In this document: one piece after another, positions 16,781-26,046 of the stretch | Numbering within the stretch: the stretch's first letter is position 1 | Layout: every line of letters begins with the position of its first letter | DNA from: Deltaproteobacteria bacterium | GTDB taxonomy: Bacteria; Myxococcota_A; UBA796; SXON01 | Direction of reading: 5' to 3' | Assembly: GCA_947486185.1 (NCBI GenBank) | Contig: CANKTH010000007.1 | Span: 16,894-80,893 of the forward strand | Length of the DNA: 64,000 nt | Program-made: the position numbers and the translations under genes | Notes under the pieces: model-generated | Databases searched by the model: none | The model's input: the letters and a program-made list of their open reading frames with translations, nothing else | What the model was told of the DNA's origin: nothing

Positions 16781-17806
16781 TCACGGCCCCTTGTGTCCCC
16801 CCGGCGAGCCCACCCCTTTACCCATCCAGGTGCGGTGTTTGAGGCCGTCTTCGGCGTGGGCCCGAACGATGGGATCGGGGTCGTCGAGCAGCGCGCGTAG
16901 CGTCGCCTCGGGCGCCGAAGAAGGCAGGATCCGGTAGAGCCGGATTGCGGTGTAGCGGACGCGGGGGCGCGGGTCCTCGAGCCCAGGCAGGAAGGCGTCA
17001 CCCCGGCTGCTCTCCTCGAAAAATAGCGCTTCCCATAGAGCAATCTCCATGTCCTCGGTCGCAGACTCCCCGACGAGACGGCTCGCGCCGCCGAAGGTCT
17101 GCACCCGCGGCAAGTCGCCTTCTTCCCGCAACAACAGGGTGTCATAACGACCCACCCGTCGCGTGATACTCTCGCCTTGCAGCACCTTTTTCTGCGCCCA
17201 CGCCTCCGCCGCCCCGGCGAAGCCCGCGAGCCGGACCGCCTCCAGCGCCCACGCCCCGCGCGCTTCCGGGCTGTCCGCCACCGCGGCGGGATCCGCTTGC
17301 CCGCTCCCATAAAAGCGGAGGAACCACCAGCGTGCGCCCAAGGTGCCGGCAGCTTGCTCCTGAAACTCCGGCGCCATCGTCGCGGCCAACACCACCCAGG
17401 CTCCCGGATCCGTAGTTTCGTCGGGCCCTCCCGGCGCGCGATCGACCCCCCACCCGACGTGGGTCACGCAAAAGCGCGTGAACGAGCCTGCCTGACTGCA
17501 CTCGGCCAGTCCTTCCGCGAGCATTCCGGCCTTGGCCAACTCTTCGGCTGCGCGAAAGTGACACTCCTCAGCCCAACGCCCCTCCACCCGGGCGCAGGCC
17601 GCGTTCACCACGTCCGGCCGGCGCTCGCGACCGGCCCGCGCCGCCGCCTCCACCCGACACGTGAGCGCCAGCTCGGCCACCCGCTCATCACACGCCGCCA
17701 ACGCGGCCTCAGCGTCTACGGGAGCCGCAGCGCCGGCTGTGGTTCCCTTCGTGTCGCTCCCCGAACAGCCTACCAGCCAAAGGAGCGGAAGCACCATTCC
17801 TTTCAC
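16781..17806 (-). CDS. HEAT-repeat-like lipoprotein
   Basis: Signal MKGMVLPLLWLVGCSGSDT (lipobox LVGC); C-terminal PRVRYTAIRLYRILPSSAPEATLRALLDDPDPIVRAHAEDGL is HEAT-like. Confidence 0.65.
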   Translation of the reverse strand: MKGMVLPLLWLVGCSGSDTKGTTAGAAAPVDAEAALAACDERVAELALTCRVEAAARAGRERRPDVVNAACARVEGRWAEECHFRAAEELAKAGMLAEGLAECSQAGSFTRFCVTHVGWGVDRAPGGPDETTDPGAWVVLAATMAPEFQEQAAGTLGARWWFLRFYGSGQADPAAVADSPEARGAWALEAVRLAGFAGAAEAWAQKKVLQGESITRRVGRYDTLLLREEGDLPRVQTFGGASRLVGESATEDMEIALWEALFFEESSRGDAFLPGLEDPRPRVRYTAIRLYRILPSSAPEATLRALLDDPDPIVRAHAEDGLKHRTWMGKGVGSPGGHKGP

Positions 17807-18147
17807 GGCGCCCGGCGGAGGTGCGGCCGCCCGAGGAGCTTGTCACACTGGCCGCGCGCCGGCTCCTCGGTCACCGCGGCACACCAGCGAGCCGCCTGCT
17901 CCGGGTGACGAATCGCAAGTCGTAACCGTACGAATTCACGCGCCAACTGATCCGGTAGTGCGGCGATTCCCGCCTCTGCCTCGTCGAGCCGCCCGGCCTC
18001 GACCTGCTGCGCGATCGCCTCGAACGCGCAGTTTGCCTGCTCCTCCCCGGAGAGTGACGCGCAGTCGCCACCGCAGGCCGCAAGTGCGGCCGGCAGCACC
18101 ATCGCCAACCCCCACGCGGAGCCGTGCCGGCCGATCAGGGCAACCAC
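17803..18147 (-). CDS. Small Cys-containing lipoprotein
   Basis: GTG start at 18147, WGLAMVLPAALAACGGDCASLSG lipobox; ATGA-type overlap with the downstream HEAT lipoprotein. Confidence 0.5.
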   Translation of the reverse strand: MVALIGRHGSAWGLAMVLPAALAACGGDCASLSGEEQANCAFEAIAQQVEAGRLDEAEAGIAALPDQLAREFVRLRLAIRHPEQAARWCAAVTEEPARGQCDKLLGRPHLRRAP

Positions 18148-18983
18148 GGGCGGAACGGACCCCAAACGGGCGCGGTCTTGCCAGCAAACGCGCGGCGACC
18201 GACCGCCGCTTCCCCGCTGGTGACACAGTGCTCGTACGCCCGACCTTCGATCTCCCGCCGCGCCGCCGCCTCCTGGCCGACGCTCCACAAGACCGCCTGT
18301 TTGTACGCCGCGACCGCGGTAGGCGAACGCGTAGACACCTGCTCACCGAGGCTCCGCGCCCGCCGCAGCCCCGCGTCGAGGTCCGCGGCGAGCTCGTCAC
18401 AAAGCCCAATACGAACCGCCTCTTCGTCAGACAGGGCCTCCCCCGTCATGCCCAGACGTAGCGCCTGGTGCACCCCCACCAGCGCGGCGAGCTCGGAGGA
18501 GCCGCCAGCGCCCGGCAGGATACCCAAGCCCGTTTCGGGGAGCGCAAAGCTCGATCCAGGGCACGCAATCCGGTAGTCACAGGCCAGCAGCAGCTCGGTA
18601 CCCCAGCCCAACGCCCGCCCGGCGACGACCGCAACCACCCACACCGGAACCCGGCGCAGCCGCGCCAGCGTCTCGCGCTGAAAACGAACGTGCGCGCGGA
18701 GCTTCTCCGTGCTCCAATCGCTTCGCTCGGAGACGTTGGCGCCCGCGATGAAGATCGGCGTTCCTTTCGCGCTCAGCCGCCGGGAGCTGATGACGAGCGA
18801 GCGTACCGGCGCCCCCTCCAACCACTCGGCGAGGGAGGAAAAATCGGCCACCTCCGCGGTGCCCATCTCATTAGCCTTGCCGTGATCAAGGAATATCCAA
18901 GCGATATCGCCTTCCACGCTAAGCTTCAGGCTCTGGAGCGGCGGCGGCACCGGGGGAGTCGGATCAGACAAGGAGCTGCTCAT
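18135..18983 (-). CDS. Enoyl-CoA hydratase/isomerase (crotonase) family protein
   Basis: VAVVAGRALGWGTELLLACDYRIACPGSSFALPETGLGILPGAGGSSELAALVG. Confidence 0.85.
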   Translation of the reverse strand: MSSSLSDPTPPVPPPLQSLKLSVEGDIAWIFLDHGKANEMGTAEVADFSSLAEWLEGAPVRSLVISSRRLSAKGTPIFIAGANVSERSDWSTEKLRAHVRFQRETLARLRRVPVWVVAVVAGRALGWGTELLLACDYRIACPGSSFALPETGLGILPGAGGSSELAALVGVHQALRLGMTGEALSDEEAVRIGLCDELAADLDAGLRRARSLGEQVSTRSPTAVAAYKQAVLWSVGQEAAARREIEGRAYEHCVTSGEAAVGRRAFAGKTAPVWGPFRPWLP

Positions 18984-19567
18984 GATTCGGGGTGCCCCAA
19001 TACGTCAAAATGTACGTACATATCTGGGTAGAGTGTAGAGATGGCGATGGAGGGATCCGGGATGCCGAAGTCCGCCCAGCGCAGGTCGTAACGGCCTTTG
19101 AGGCGGAGCTTCTGACCCTCCCACGTATATGTGGCGGGCACTTTGACGACCTGACTGACGTCGCGGATGGTCAACGTGCCCGTCAAGGTGACGGCGCCGC
19201 CGCCAGAACCCGCCTTGATCCCAGCGAGCTCGCCGGTGACCCCACTCAGGACGAAGCGTATGGTGGGATACTTCTCGGTCTCCAGGCACCAGGCCGAGAG
19301 GCGAGCATCACGCGGACCCAAGAACGTCGTGAGCGACGGGGCCTCGACGACGATCTCACCCTGCAGGGTGGCGGGATCGAGGACACCACGAAAAGTTCGG
19401 GCTTTCCCATCAAACTCGTGGAGCGACGCGGAGGCGTGGAAGGCCACCGACGAGTCGGTCTGGGTGAAGGTCAACGGCGCCGCCTCCGCGACCGCCAGGA
19501 GCCAGAGCAGCAAGGTACCTCCCGCGCCGCGAGTGTAACCGATCTGCCCGGCGTGCCCTCGCGGCAT
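18980..19567 (-). CDS. YceI family (lipocalin-like) protein with signal peptide
   Basis: SSVAFHASASLHEFDGKARTFRGVLD...LTGTLTIRDVSQVVKVPATYTWEGQKLRLKGRYDLRWADFGI; hydrophobic N-terminus. Start taken at ATG 19567. Confidence 0.8.
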   Translation of the reverse strand: MPRGHAGQIGYTRGAGGTLLLWLLAVAEAAPLTFTQTDSSVAFHASASLHEFDGKARTFRGVLDPATLQGEIVVEAPSLTTFLGPRDARLSAWCLETEKYPTIRFVLSGVTGELAGIKAGSGGGAVTLTGTLTIRDVSQVVKVPATYTWEGQKLRLKGRYDLRWADFGIPDPSIAISTLYPDMYVHFDVLGHPES

Positions 19568-19661
19568 TCTTGGCCACGTGGGACGCAGAAAACGGTTGAC
19601 CTGCCGGGGGCGACGGTGCACCCTGGCGCGCGGCGCCCCTACTGGGTGCCGGGGAGCCGGC

Positions 19662-20708
19662 TTGCGTGTTGTTTCCGTCGGTAGCGCCTTTCCGCCGCAT
19701 CGCTACGAACAGGAGGAGCTCGTCGCCGCCTTCCGAGCGGCGTGGGCCGGACACTTCTTCAACCCCGCGCGGCTCGAGCAGATCCACAAGAATGTGTTGG
19801 TCGGCGGCCGGAACCTCGCTCTCCAGATGGAGGACTATCTCTCCCTTGCCGGCTTCGGTGCCGCCAACGACGCCTTCATTCGGGTGGGCACCGAGGTCGG
19901 CGGCCAGGCGGTCGCGGCGGCGCTCCGAGAGGCGGGGCTCGCACCGAAGGACGTCGACGCAATCTGGTTTGTCAGCGTCACGGGCATGGCCGCCCCCTCC
20001 ATCGACGCCCGCCTCGTCAACCGCCTCGGGCTGCGCCCTGACGTAAAACGAACGCCGATTTTTGGGCTTGGCTGCGTCGCGGGCGCCGCGGGAGTCGCCC
20101 GGGTCGCCGATTACCTCGCCGGGCACCCCGACGACATCGCTGTGCTCCTGTCGGTCGAGCTATGTTCGCTGACCTTACAGCGGGAGGACCTTTCGATACC
20201 CAACCTCATCGCCACAGGGCTGTTTGGGGATGGGGCTGCCTGCGTGGTCATGGCGGGGAAAAACCGGCCTCTCCCCGGCCCTCAGGTCTTGACGAGCCGC
20301 AGCGTCTTCTATCCGGACACCGAAGAGCTGATGGGATGGCGCATCGGCGAGAAGGGTTTTCAGATCGTGCTCTCCTCGGACGTACCCCAGGTGGTCCATC
20401 GGTACCTCCGGAGTGACATGGATCGTTTCCTCGCCGACGCCGGCCTCGGCTACGAAGACATCGGCCTCTGGATCGCCCACCCGGGCGGGCCCAAGGTGCT
20501 TGAGGCAATGGAAGCTGCTTTTCCCTTCAAGCCCGGTGCGCTGGACCTCACGTGGAAGAGCCTACGAGAGGTGGGCAACCTGTCGAGCGCGTCGGTGTTG
20601 ATGGTGCTTCGTGACACCCTGGCGACCAGGCCTCCGCCCGGCACCTATGGTGTATTGTTGGCGATGGGTCCGGGCTTTTGCTCTGAGTTGGTGCTCCTGA
20701 AATGGTAG
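19662..20708 (+). CDS. Type III polyketide synthase (chalcone/stilbene synthase family)
   Basis: Catalytic Cys (IFGLGCVAGAAGVARVADYL), His (LWIAHPGGPKVLEAME) and Asn (EVGNLSSASVLMVL); C-terminal GPGFCSELVLLKW. Start TTG 19662 inferred; the track ORF starts at 19578. Confidence 0.9.
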   Translation: MRVVSVGSAFPPHRYEQEELVAAFRAAWAGHFFNPARLEQIHKNVLVGGRNLALQMEDYLSLAGFGAANDAFIRVGTEVGGQAVAAALREAGLAPKDVDAIWFVSVTGMAAPSIDARLVNRLGLRPDVKRTPIFGLGCVAGAAGVARVADYLAGHPDDIAVLLSVELCSLTLQREDLSIPNLIATGLFGDGAACVVMAGKNRPLPGPQVLTSRSVFYPDTEELMGWRIGEKGFQIVLSSDVPQVVHRYLRSDMDRFLADAGLGYEDIGLWIAHPGGPKVLEAMEAAFPFKPGALDLTWKSLREVGNLSSASVLMVLRDTLATRPPPGTYGVLLAMGPGFCSELVLLKW

Positions 20709-21211
20709 GCTTCTTGGTTCTCTATGCGGTGATCGCCCTCGAGAGGCTGGCCGAGCTGCTCATCTCCCGGAGGAACGCCGCGTGGAGCTATAGCCAGGGA
20801 GGCCAAGAATTCGGACGCGAACACTACCCCTGGATGGTGCTCCTCCACACGGGCACGCTGCTGCTCGCCCCGCTTGAAGTATTCTGGTTGAATAGGCCTT
20901 TCACCCCGCTTTCGGGTTACGCCTGCCTCGCGCTCTGCGCCGTTTCTCAGGCCCTACGCTGGTGGGTGATCTCTACGCTCGGCCGGCGTTGGAATACACG
21001 AGTAATCGTGATTCCTAGCCTCGTACCTATTGAAGGCGGCCCGTTCAGGTGGTTTCGGCACCCCAACTACCTCGCGGTGGTGGTAGAGGGAGCGGCGCTC
21101 CCCCTGGTCCACAACGCGTGGATCACCGCCACCCTCTTCACCCTGCTAAATCTATGGTTGCTTTCGGTGCGGATCGCCGTTGAGGACCGCGCCCTCGGGA
21201 GGAGACCTTGA
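20702..21211 (+). CDS. ICMT-like membrane methyltransferase
   Basis: Hydrophobic protein ending GGPFRWFRHPNYLAVVVEGAALPLVHNAW (RHPNY motif); overlaps the PKS stop. Confidence 0.82.
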   Translation: MVGFLVLYAVIALERLAELLISRRNAAWSYSQGGQEFGREHYPWMVLLHTGTLLLAPLEVFWLNRPFTPLSGYACLALCAVSQALRWWVISTLGRRWNTRVIVIPSLVPIEGGPFRWFRHPNYLAVVVEGAALPLVHNAWITATLFTLLNLWLLSVRIAVEDRALGRRP

Positions 21212-21462
21212 GCCTGGACAAAGCGGCGGTCATGAACACGCTCGCCACCATCGCGCGGGACACGCTGCGGTACGCAGGCCCGATAGACCTCGAGATGAGC
21301 CTCACGGAAGGCCTCAAGCTCGACTCGGTAGGCCGACTCACCCTGGTCGTCGAGGTGGAGAACCGCTTCCAGATCAGCCTCGATCCCGACGATGAAGCTC
21401 GCGTCCAAACCGTAGGCGACCTGGTGGAGCTCATCGTCGCGCGCTCGACGGTAGACTGGTGA
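21208..21462 (+). CDS. Acyl carrier protein
   Basis: 84 aa, phosphopantetheine site LKLDSVGRLTLVVEVENRF; ATGA overlaps on both sides. Confidence 0.8.
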   Translation: MSLDKAAVMNTLATIARDTLRYAGPIDLEMSLTEGLKLDSVGRLTLVVEVENRFQISLDPDDEARVQTVGDLVELIVARSTVDW

Positions 21463-23177
21463 ACGGCGAGACCTTCTCGGGGCTGCTGCGGAGGAACGCG
21501 GAGTCCGGAACAACCGAGGGTCTGCGGTTCATGGGCCTCGACGGCCAGCAAGAGGCGTACTCCTGGCCAGAAATCTACGAGCGCGCCCAATGCGTAGCGG
21601 GTGGCCTGCGTGAGCGCGGGATCCGACCCGGGGAGCGGGTGAGCCTCGTCATCCCCACGAACATCACCTTTTTCGACGCGTTTTTCGGGATTCAGCTCTG
21701 CGGGGCGGTGCCTGTGCCACTCTACCCGCCCGTGCGCCTGGGCCGACTCGACGAGTACCACCAACGTACCGCCGCGATGCTCCGGGCGGTCTCGGCGCGC
21801 CTCGTCCTCTCCGATGGGCGCACCTGGCGGATACTCGGCGAGTCGGTGCGCCTGGCCGGCACGGAGTTGGGCGCGCAGCTCGTTGATTCAGTCCGTAGTT
21901 CGCCATATTTCCACGAGTCAAGGCCCACCGACCTCGGACTCATCCAGTTCTCCTCGGGCACCACGGTCAACCCCAAACCCGTCGCGCTCACCCACCGGAA
22001 CCTCACGAGCAACGTCCGCGCGATCCTCTCACTGATCGTGCCGAAGCTCGATCCCGAGCTCAACCGCGCCACCGGCGTGACCTGGCTCCCGCTCTACCAC
22101 GACATGGGGCTCGTCGGATGTGTCGGTCCAGCGTTGGTATACCCCGGCTCCTTGTTCCTGATTGCCCCTGAACAGTTCCTCGCCCGCCCGGCGCTGTGGC
22201 TGCGGACCCTCTCCCAGAGCCGCGCGCTGGTGAGCCCGGCGCCCAACTTCGCCTACTCCTACTGTGTCGACCGGATTCGCGACGAGGAGATGACCGGCGT
22301 GGACCTCTCGGGTTGGGCCTGGGCCCTCAACGGCGCCGAACCAGTGGCACCTGAGACCTTGAGAAGGTTCTCCGAACGTTTTTCGCGATGGGGCTTCCGA
22401 CCGGAAGCGCTGACGCCGGTGTACGGGCTCGCTGAGGCGACGCTCGCCGTGAGCTTCTCCGAACATGGAAAAGGGCTTCAGACCAGCCGGTTCAGCCGCG
22501 ACGCGCTGGCGTCTGCGCGCGTGGAGCCGGCGCCGGACGGGGTGGAGCTGGTCTCGGTGGGGCGGCCGCTGCCGGGGGAAGAGGTGAGGGTCGATAGCGA
22601 GGGACTGGGCGCCGTACAGGTGCGGGGGCCGTCCGTGATGTCCGGCTACTACAACCGGCCGGATCTCGACGCCGCGGCGCTGGTCGACGGCTGGCTGAAC
22701 ACCGGCGACCTCGGCTTTTTTCACGACGGCGAGCTCTACATCACCGGGCGCTTCAAGGATGTCTTGCTGCTACGCGGAAAAAATCACGCGCCCCACGAGG
22801 TCGAGCAGGCAGGCGACCAGGTCGCCGGGGTGCGGCGCGGTTGTATCGCCGCCGTGAGCTACCGCCCCGAGGGGCTCGAACACGAGCAGCTCTGGGTGAT
22901 CGCGGAGATCGTGGAGGGAGCCGATCCTGCGCTGGTGGGCCCCGCGCTGATCGCGGAGATCCTGGCGGTTACCGCCTTGAAGGTCGAACGGCTGGAGCTG
23001 GTGCCGCCGGGCACTCTCCCCCGCACCTCGTCGGGCAAGATCCGTCGGTCAGAGTCCCTGGCGCGCCTGCTCGCCGGCACGCTGAAGCCGCCCGGGGCCG
23101 TCAACGTCCTCACCATCGGCGCCGCGATGCTGCGGGGAACGCTGGGGCATTGGCAAAACCGGCGCGATGGACGCTGA
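21459..23177 (+). CDS. Fatty-acyl-AMP ligase / AMP-binding enzyme
   Basis: LIQFSSGTTVNPKPVALTHRNL, WLPLYHDMGLVGCVGPALVYPG, NGAEPVAPETLRRFSERF, PVYGLAEATLAVSF, WLNTGDLGFF, typical of FAAL-type ligases. Confidence 0.88.
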   Translation: MNGETFSGLLRRNAESGTTEGLRFMGLDGQQEAYSWPEIYERAQCVAGGLRERGIRPGERVSLVIPTNITFFDAFFGIQLCGAVPVPLYPPVRLGRLDEYHQRTAAMLRAVSARLVLSDGRTWRILGESVRLAGTELGAQLVDSVRSSPYFHESRPTDLGLIQFSSGTTVNPKPVALTHRNLTSNVRAILSLIVPKLDPELNRATGVTWLPLYHDMGLVGCVGPALVYPGSLFLIAPEQFLARPALWLRTLSQSRALVSPAPNFAYSYCVDRIRDEEMTGVDLSGWAWALNGAEPVAPETLRRFSERFSRWGFRPEALTPVYGLAEATLAVSFSEHGKGLQTSRFSRDALASARVEPAPDGVELVSVGRPLPGEEVRVDSEGLGAVQVRGPSVMSGYYNRPDLDAAALVDGWLNTGDLGFFHDGELYITGRFKDVLLLRGKNHAPHEVEQAGDQVAGVRRGCIAAVSYRPEGLEHEQLWVIAEIVEGADPALVGPALIAEILAVTALKVERLELVPPGTLPRTSSGKIRRSESLARLLAGTLKPPGAVNVLTIGAAMLRGTLGHWQNRRDGR

Positions 23178-24276
23178 CTTCCTGATCGTCGGCGGCGGCC
23201 CGATCGGGCTGGGCGCGGCGATGGTTGCGGCAAAGGCGGGCTGCCGGGTCCGGGTGATCGAGCGGGCCCACGGTCCGGTGGACAAGGCGTGTGGAGAGGG
23301 GCTCATGCCCCCTGCGGTGGCCTGGCTTCGACGAACGGGCATCGACGTACCCGCGTGGGGCCAACATCGCTTCCGCGGCATCCGGTACATCGATAGAGAG
23401 CTGACGGTCGAGGGAGATTTTCCCGACGGAGAGGGCTTGGGGGTCCGGCGGCTGGCGCTGTCGGAGGGCTTTCGGCGACGGGCGCTGGAGCTGGGTGTCG
23501 AGATCGAGGAGGGTGAGGAGCTGAGCGGAATTTCGCCAAGCTCCCACGGCGTCGCGCTGACCCTGAGGAGCGGCGGCCGACGTGAAGCCCGGTTTCTGCT
23601 GGGCGCCGACGGGCTCCACAGCACCACTCGGCGGCTCCTCGGGGTGGAGGTGACGCGGGGCCCGGCACTTCGCCACGGTATTCGCCAACATTTTACTGGG
23701 CGTCCCTGGTCGGACCACGTGGAGGTGTGGTGGGGCGACCGCGCGGAGGCCTACGTGACGCCGGTCGGGCCTGAGCGGGTAGGCATCGCGCTCCTATGGT
23801 CCGGCGGGCCCGCGCGCTTCGATACCTTGCTCGCGGCATTTCCGGCGCTCCGGGAGCGCCTGGGCCCGGCAGAGTCCGCGCCGCGAGGCGCGGGGCCCTT
23901 TGATCTTCGAGTGTCGCGCCGGGTCATCGGACCGGCCGTGCTGATCGGCGACGCCGCCGGCTACCTGGACGCGATCACCGGCGAGGGCATCGCGCTGGGT
24001 CTGGAGCAGGCGGAGGCGGCCGTCCATCTCTGCCTCGCCGGGAAGATCAGCGTCTACGAGGCAGAGTGGTGGCGGCTCAGCCGCCGGCACCGTCTGCTCA
24101 CCCGGCTGCTGCTCGCGATCGGTCGTCGCCCCAAGCTGCGTCGACGGATCTTCCGCGCCCTGGCGCAAGAACCCGCTGCTTTCGGGGCTTTTCTGGGTCT
24201 CAACACGGGGACGACCTCGTTGGCGACGGTGCTCGCACGCTCCTGGCGCCTCCCGCTTCGGTTGCTCGCCGGCTGA
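23167..24276 (+). CDS. FAD-dependent oxidoreductase/monooxygenase (geranylgeranyl-reductase/hydroxylase-like)
   Basis: DADFLIVGGGPIGLGAAMVAAKAGCRVRVIER; ACGEGLMPPAV; VLIGDAAGYLDAITGEGIALGLEQAE. Confidence 0.85.
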   Translation: MDADFLIVGGGPIGLGAAMVAAKAGCRVRVIERAHGPVDKACGEGLMPPAVAWLRRTGIDVPAWGQHRFRGIRYIDRELTVEGDFPDGEGLGVRRLALSEGFRRRALELGVEIEEGEELSGISPSSHGVALTLRSGGRREARFLLGADGLHSTTRRLLGVEVTRGPALRHGIRQHFTGRPWSDHVEVWWGDRAEAYVTPVGPERVGIALLWSGGPARFDTLLAAFPALRERLGPAESAPRGAGPFDLRVSRRVIGPAVLIGDAAGYLDAITGEGIALGLEQAEAAVHLCLAGKISVYEAEWWRLSRRHRLLTRLLLAIGRRPKLRRRIFRALAQEPAAFGAFLGLNTGTTSLATVLARSWRLPLRLLAG

Positions 24277-24293
24277 GCGCGGGCGCTGAAGGC

Positions 24294-25574
24294 TCAGCTT
24301 GCGGCGCGCGCGGCCGGGACGTCCAGGTCTTCACTTCCTTGTTCCAGCACCATTTTTCGGCTCGCTACCCAGAGCAGCACCGCGGCGACAGCGCACGCCA
24401 GCGGCGCGCTCCACAGCGCTGCCCGCATCGCTCCGGGATCCCCTCCCAGCGCGTCGGAGAACCGGCCAACCAGGGGCGGCGCAAGCCCGTAGCCCAGGCC
24501 GTTGACCACAAAAAAGTACACCGCGATGCCCAGGCCCCGAAGCTCGGGCCGCACCAGCTCGTGCACGTCCGCCGCGGCCGGCCCCAGCCAGGCCAGCCCC
24601 AGGCCAGCGAGCAGGAAGTAACAGACAAAAAGCAGCTCCGGCTGGTTGAAGGAGAGGAGACCCGCCCACACCGGCACACAGAGCCCCGCGAGCACCGCGC
24701 CGAACAGCAAACGTCCTCCACCCATCCTCGCGCGCACCCGATCCGCGATCCACCCGCCAAAAGCCGTGCCCGCCCCGCCCGCGATCGCCATGCTGACGCC
24801 CGAGAGCGTACCGATCTGGGCGAGACTCAGCCCGTGCGCACGGACGAGCAGGCTAGGCACCCAGATCGACAAACTGTTGGTCGCCACCGCGAAGGCCGCG
24901 TAGCCCAACACATGCCAGCGAAGGGCGGAGGAGCGGAGGAGCCCGCGCCAGTCCGCGGCGGGGGCGGACGTCGACGACACCCTCCGCCCCGGCTCCGGCA
25001 GCATCCAGACCGTCAGCGCCAACAGCACCCCCGGAAAACCAAGGATCCAGAACGCGTGTCGCCAGGACCACTCCGCCGCGATCAGGCCCCCACCAAAAAA
25101 GGCCGCCGCCGCCCCCAGGGGAATCCCGGCCGAGTACAGTGACTGGACGGTAGCGCGACGCTCGGCCGGGAAAATGTCGGATAACCAGGATAATGCCGCG
25201 GGACCCAGGGTCGCCTCCCCTACCCCGACCATCACCCGGCAGAAGAACAGCGTCCAAAAGCTGTCGGCGAAGCCGGACAGGCCCGAGAACACGCTCCAGG
25301 TGACCAGGCCCACCGCGATCAGGCCACGACGCGACACCCGGTCCGCGAGCCGCCCGAACGGCACACCGAGCACGCTGTAGAAGAGCACGAACGAGGTGGA
25401 GCCGAGGAGCGCCAGCTCAAGGTCGCTCAAGCTCAGCTCAGCCTTGATCGGCGTGAACAGGATGTAGATGAGCGTCCGGTCCAGGAAGTTCATCAGGTAC
25501 ACCAGGCATAACACCGCGAGGGTGAGCCAGGCGCGGGGCGTATGAGCCGCAGCGGGCTGGACGATAGGATTCAT
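24294..25574 (-). CDS. MFS transporter
   Basis: Multi-TM; motif LGVPFGRLADRVSRRGLIAVGL; ATG start at 25574 (MNPIVQPAAAHTPRAWLTLAVLCLVYLMNFLDRTL). Confidence 0.85.
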   Translation of the reverse strand: MNPIVQPAAAHTPRAWLTLAVLCLVYLMNFLDRTLIYILFTPIKAELSLSDLELALLGSTSFVLFYSVLGVPFGRLADRVSRRGLIAVGLVTWSVFSGLSGFADSFWTLFFCRVMVGVGEATLGPAALSWLSDIFPAERRATVQSLYSAGIPLGAAAAFFGGGLIAAEWSWRHAFWILGFPGVLLALTVWMLPEPGRRVSSTSAPAADWRGLLRSSALRWHVLGYAAFAVATNSLSIWVPSLLVRAHGLSLAQIGTLSGVSMAIAGGAGTAFGGWIADRVRARMGGGRLLFGAVLAGLCVPVWAGLLSFNQPELLFVCYFLLAGLGLAWLGPAAADVHELVRPELRGLGIAVYFFVVNGLGYGLAPPLVGRFSDALGGDPGAMRAALWSAPLACAVAAVLLWVASRKMVLEQGSEDLDVPAARAAS

Positions 25575-25620
25575 GATGCGTCGCAGCATAGCCGGCACGG
25601 CCCTATTGTGCAACGCAGCA

Positions 25621-26046
25621 TCACCTCTGCGGTACGAAGGTCTCTCCGGCGTGGTAGTACCAGCGCCCGCCCTCTCGGACAAAGGATGAATCTTCGCCGA
25701 TCTCCTTCTCCAGCGCGCCGCGGCGCATGGTCGCGACGAAACGGACCTCGCCCCGATCCCCTTCACTGTGCTCTTGCAGCACAGCAAGGTGGGTGAACCG
25801 GACGTCCCGCACGGTCGCCTCGACCTCCGCGCGCCACCGAGCAGGATCTGGCTTCGTGCGTACGTAATCGGGGTGCGTGGTCTCCAGGAGGAAACGAGTC
25901 TCCCCCATCACGAAGGCGCTGTACCGCGCGCGCATCAGCGTCCCCGGGTCAGACGCTGGAGCGCCCATGTGAAAAACGCGACAACAACGCTTGTATTTCT
26001 GTGGGCGGCCACAGGGGCACGGGCCGTTGGGGGACGGGACGCTCAT
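25621..26046 (-). CDS. YchJ-family protein with SEC-C zinc motif
   Basis: CPCGRPQKYKRCC; LMRARYSAFVMGETRFLLETTHP. Confidence 0.85.
   Translation of the reverse strand: MSVPSPNGPCPCGRPQKYKRCCRVFHMGAPASDPGTLMRARYSAFVMGETRFLLETTHPDYVRTKPDPARWRAEVEATVRDVRFTHLAVLQEHSEGDRGEVRFVATMRRGALEKEIGEDSSFVREGGRWYYHAGETFVPQR

Noticed and set aside
18135-18983. Enoyl-CoA hydratase as part of an aromatic degradation pathway with the HBCR-like enzyme
   Set aside because: The genes are 11 kb apart with unrelated operons between them, and the crotonase appears to lack the second catalytic Glu; no basis for linking them.
24066-25142. 358-aa plus-strand ORF
   Set aside because: Overlaps the FAD oxidoreductase end and is antisense to the MFS gene; Arg/Pro/His-rich without motifs.
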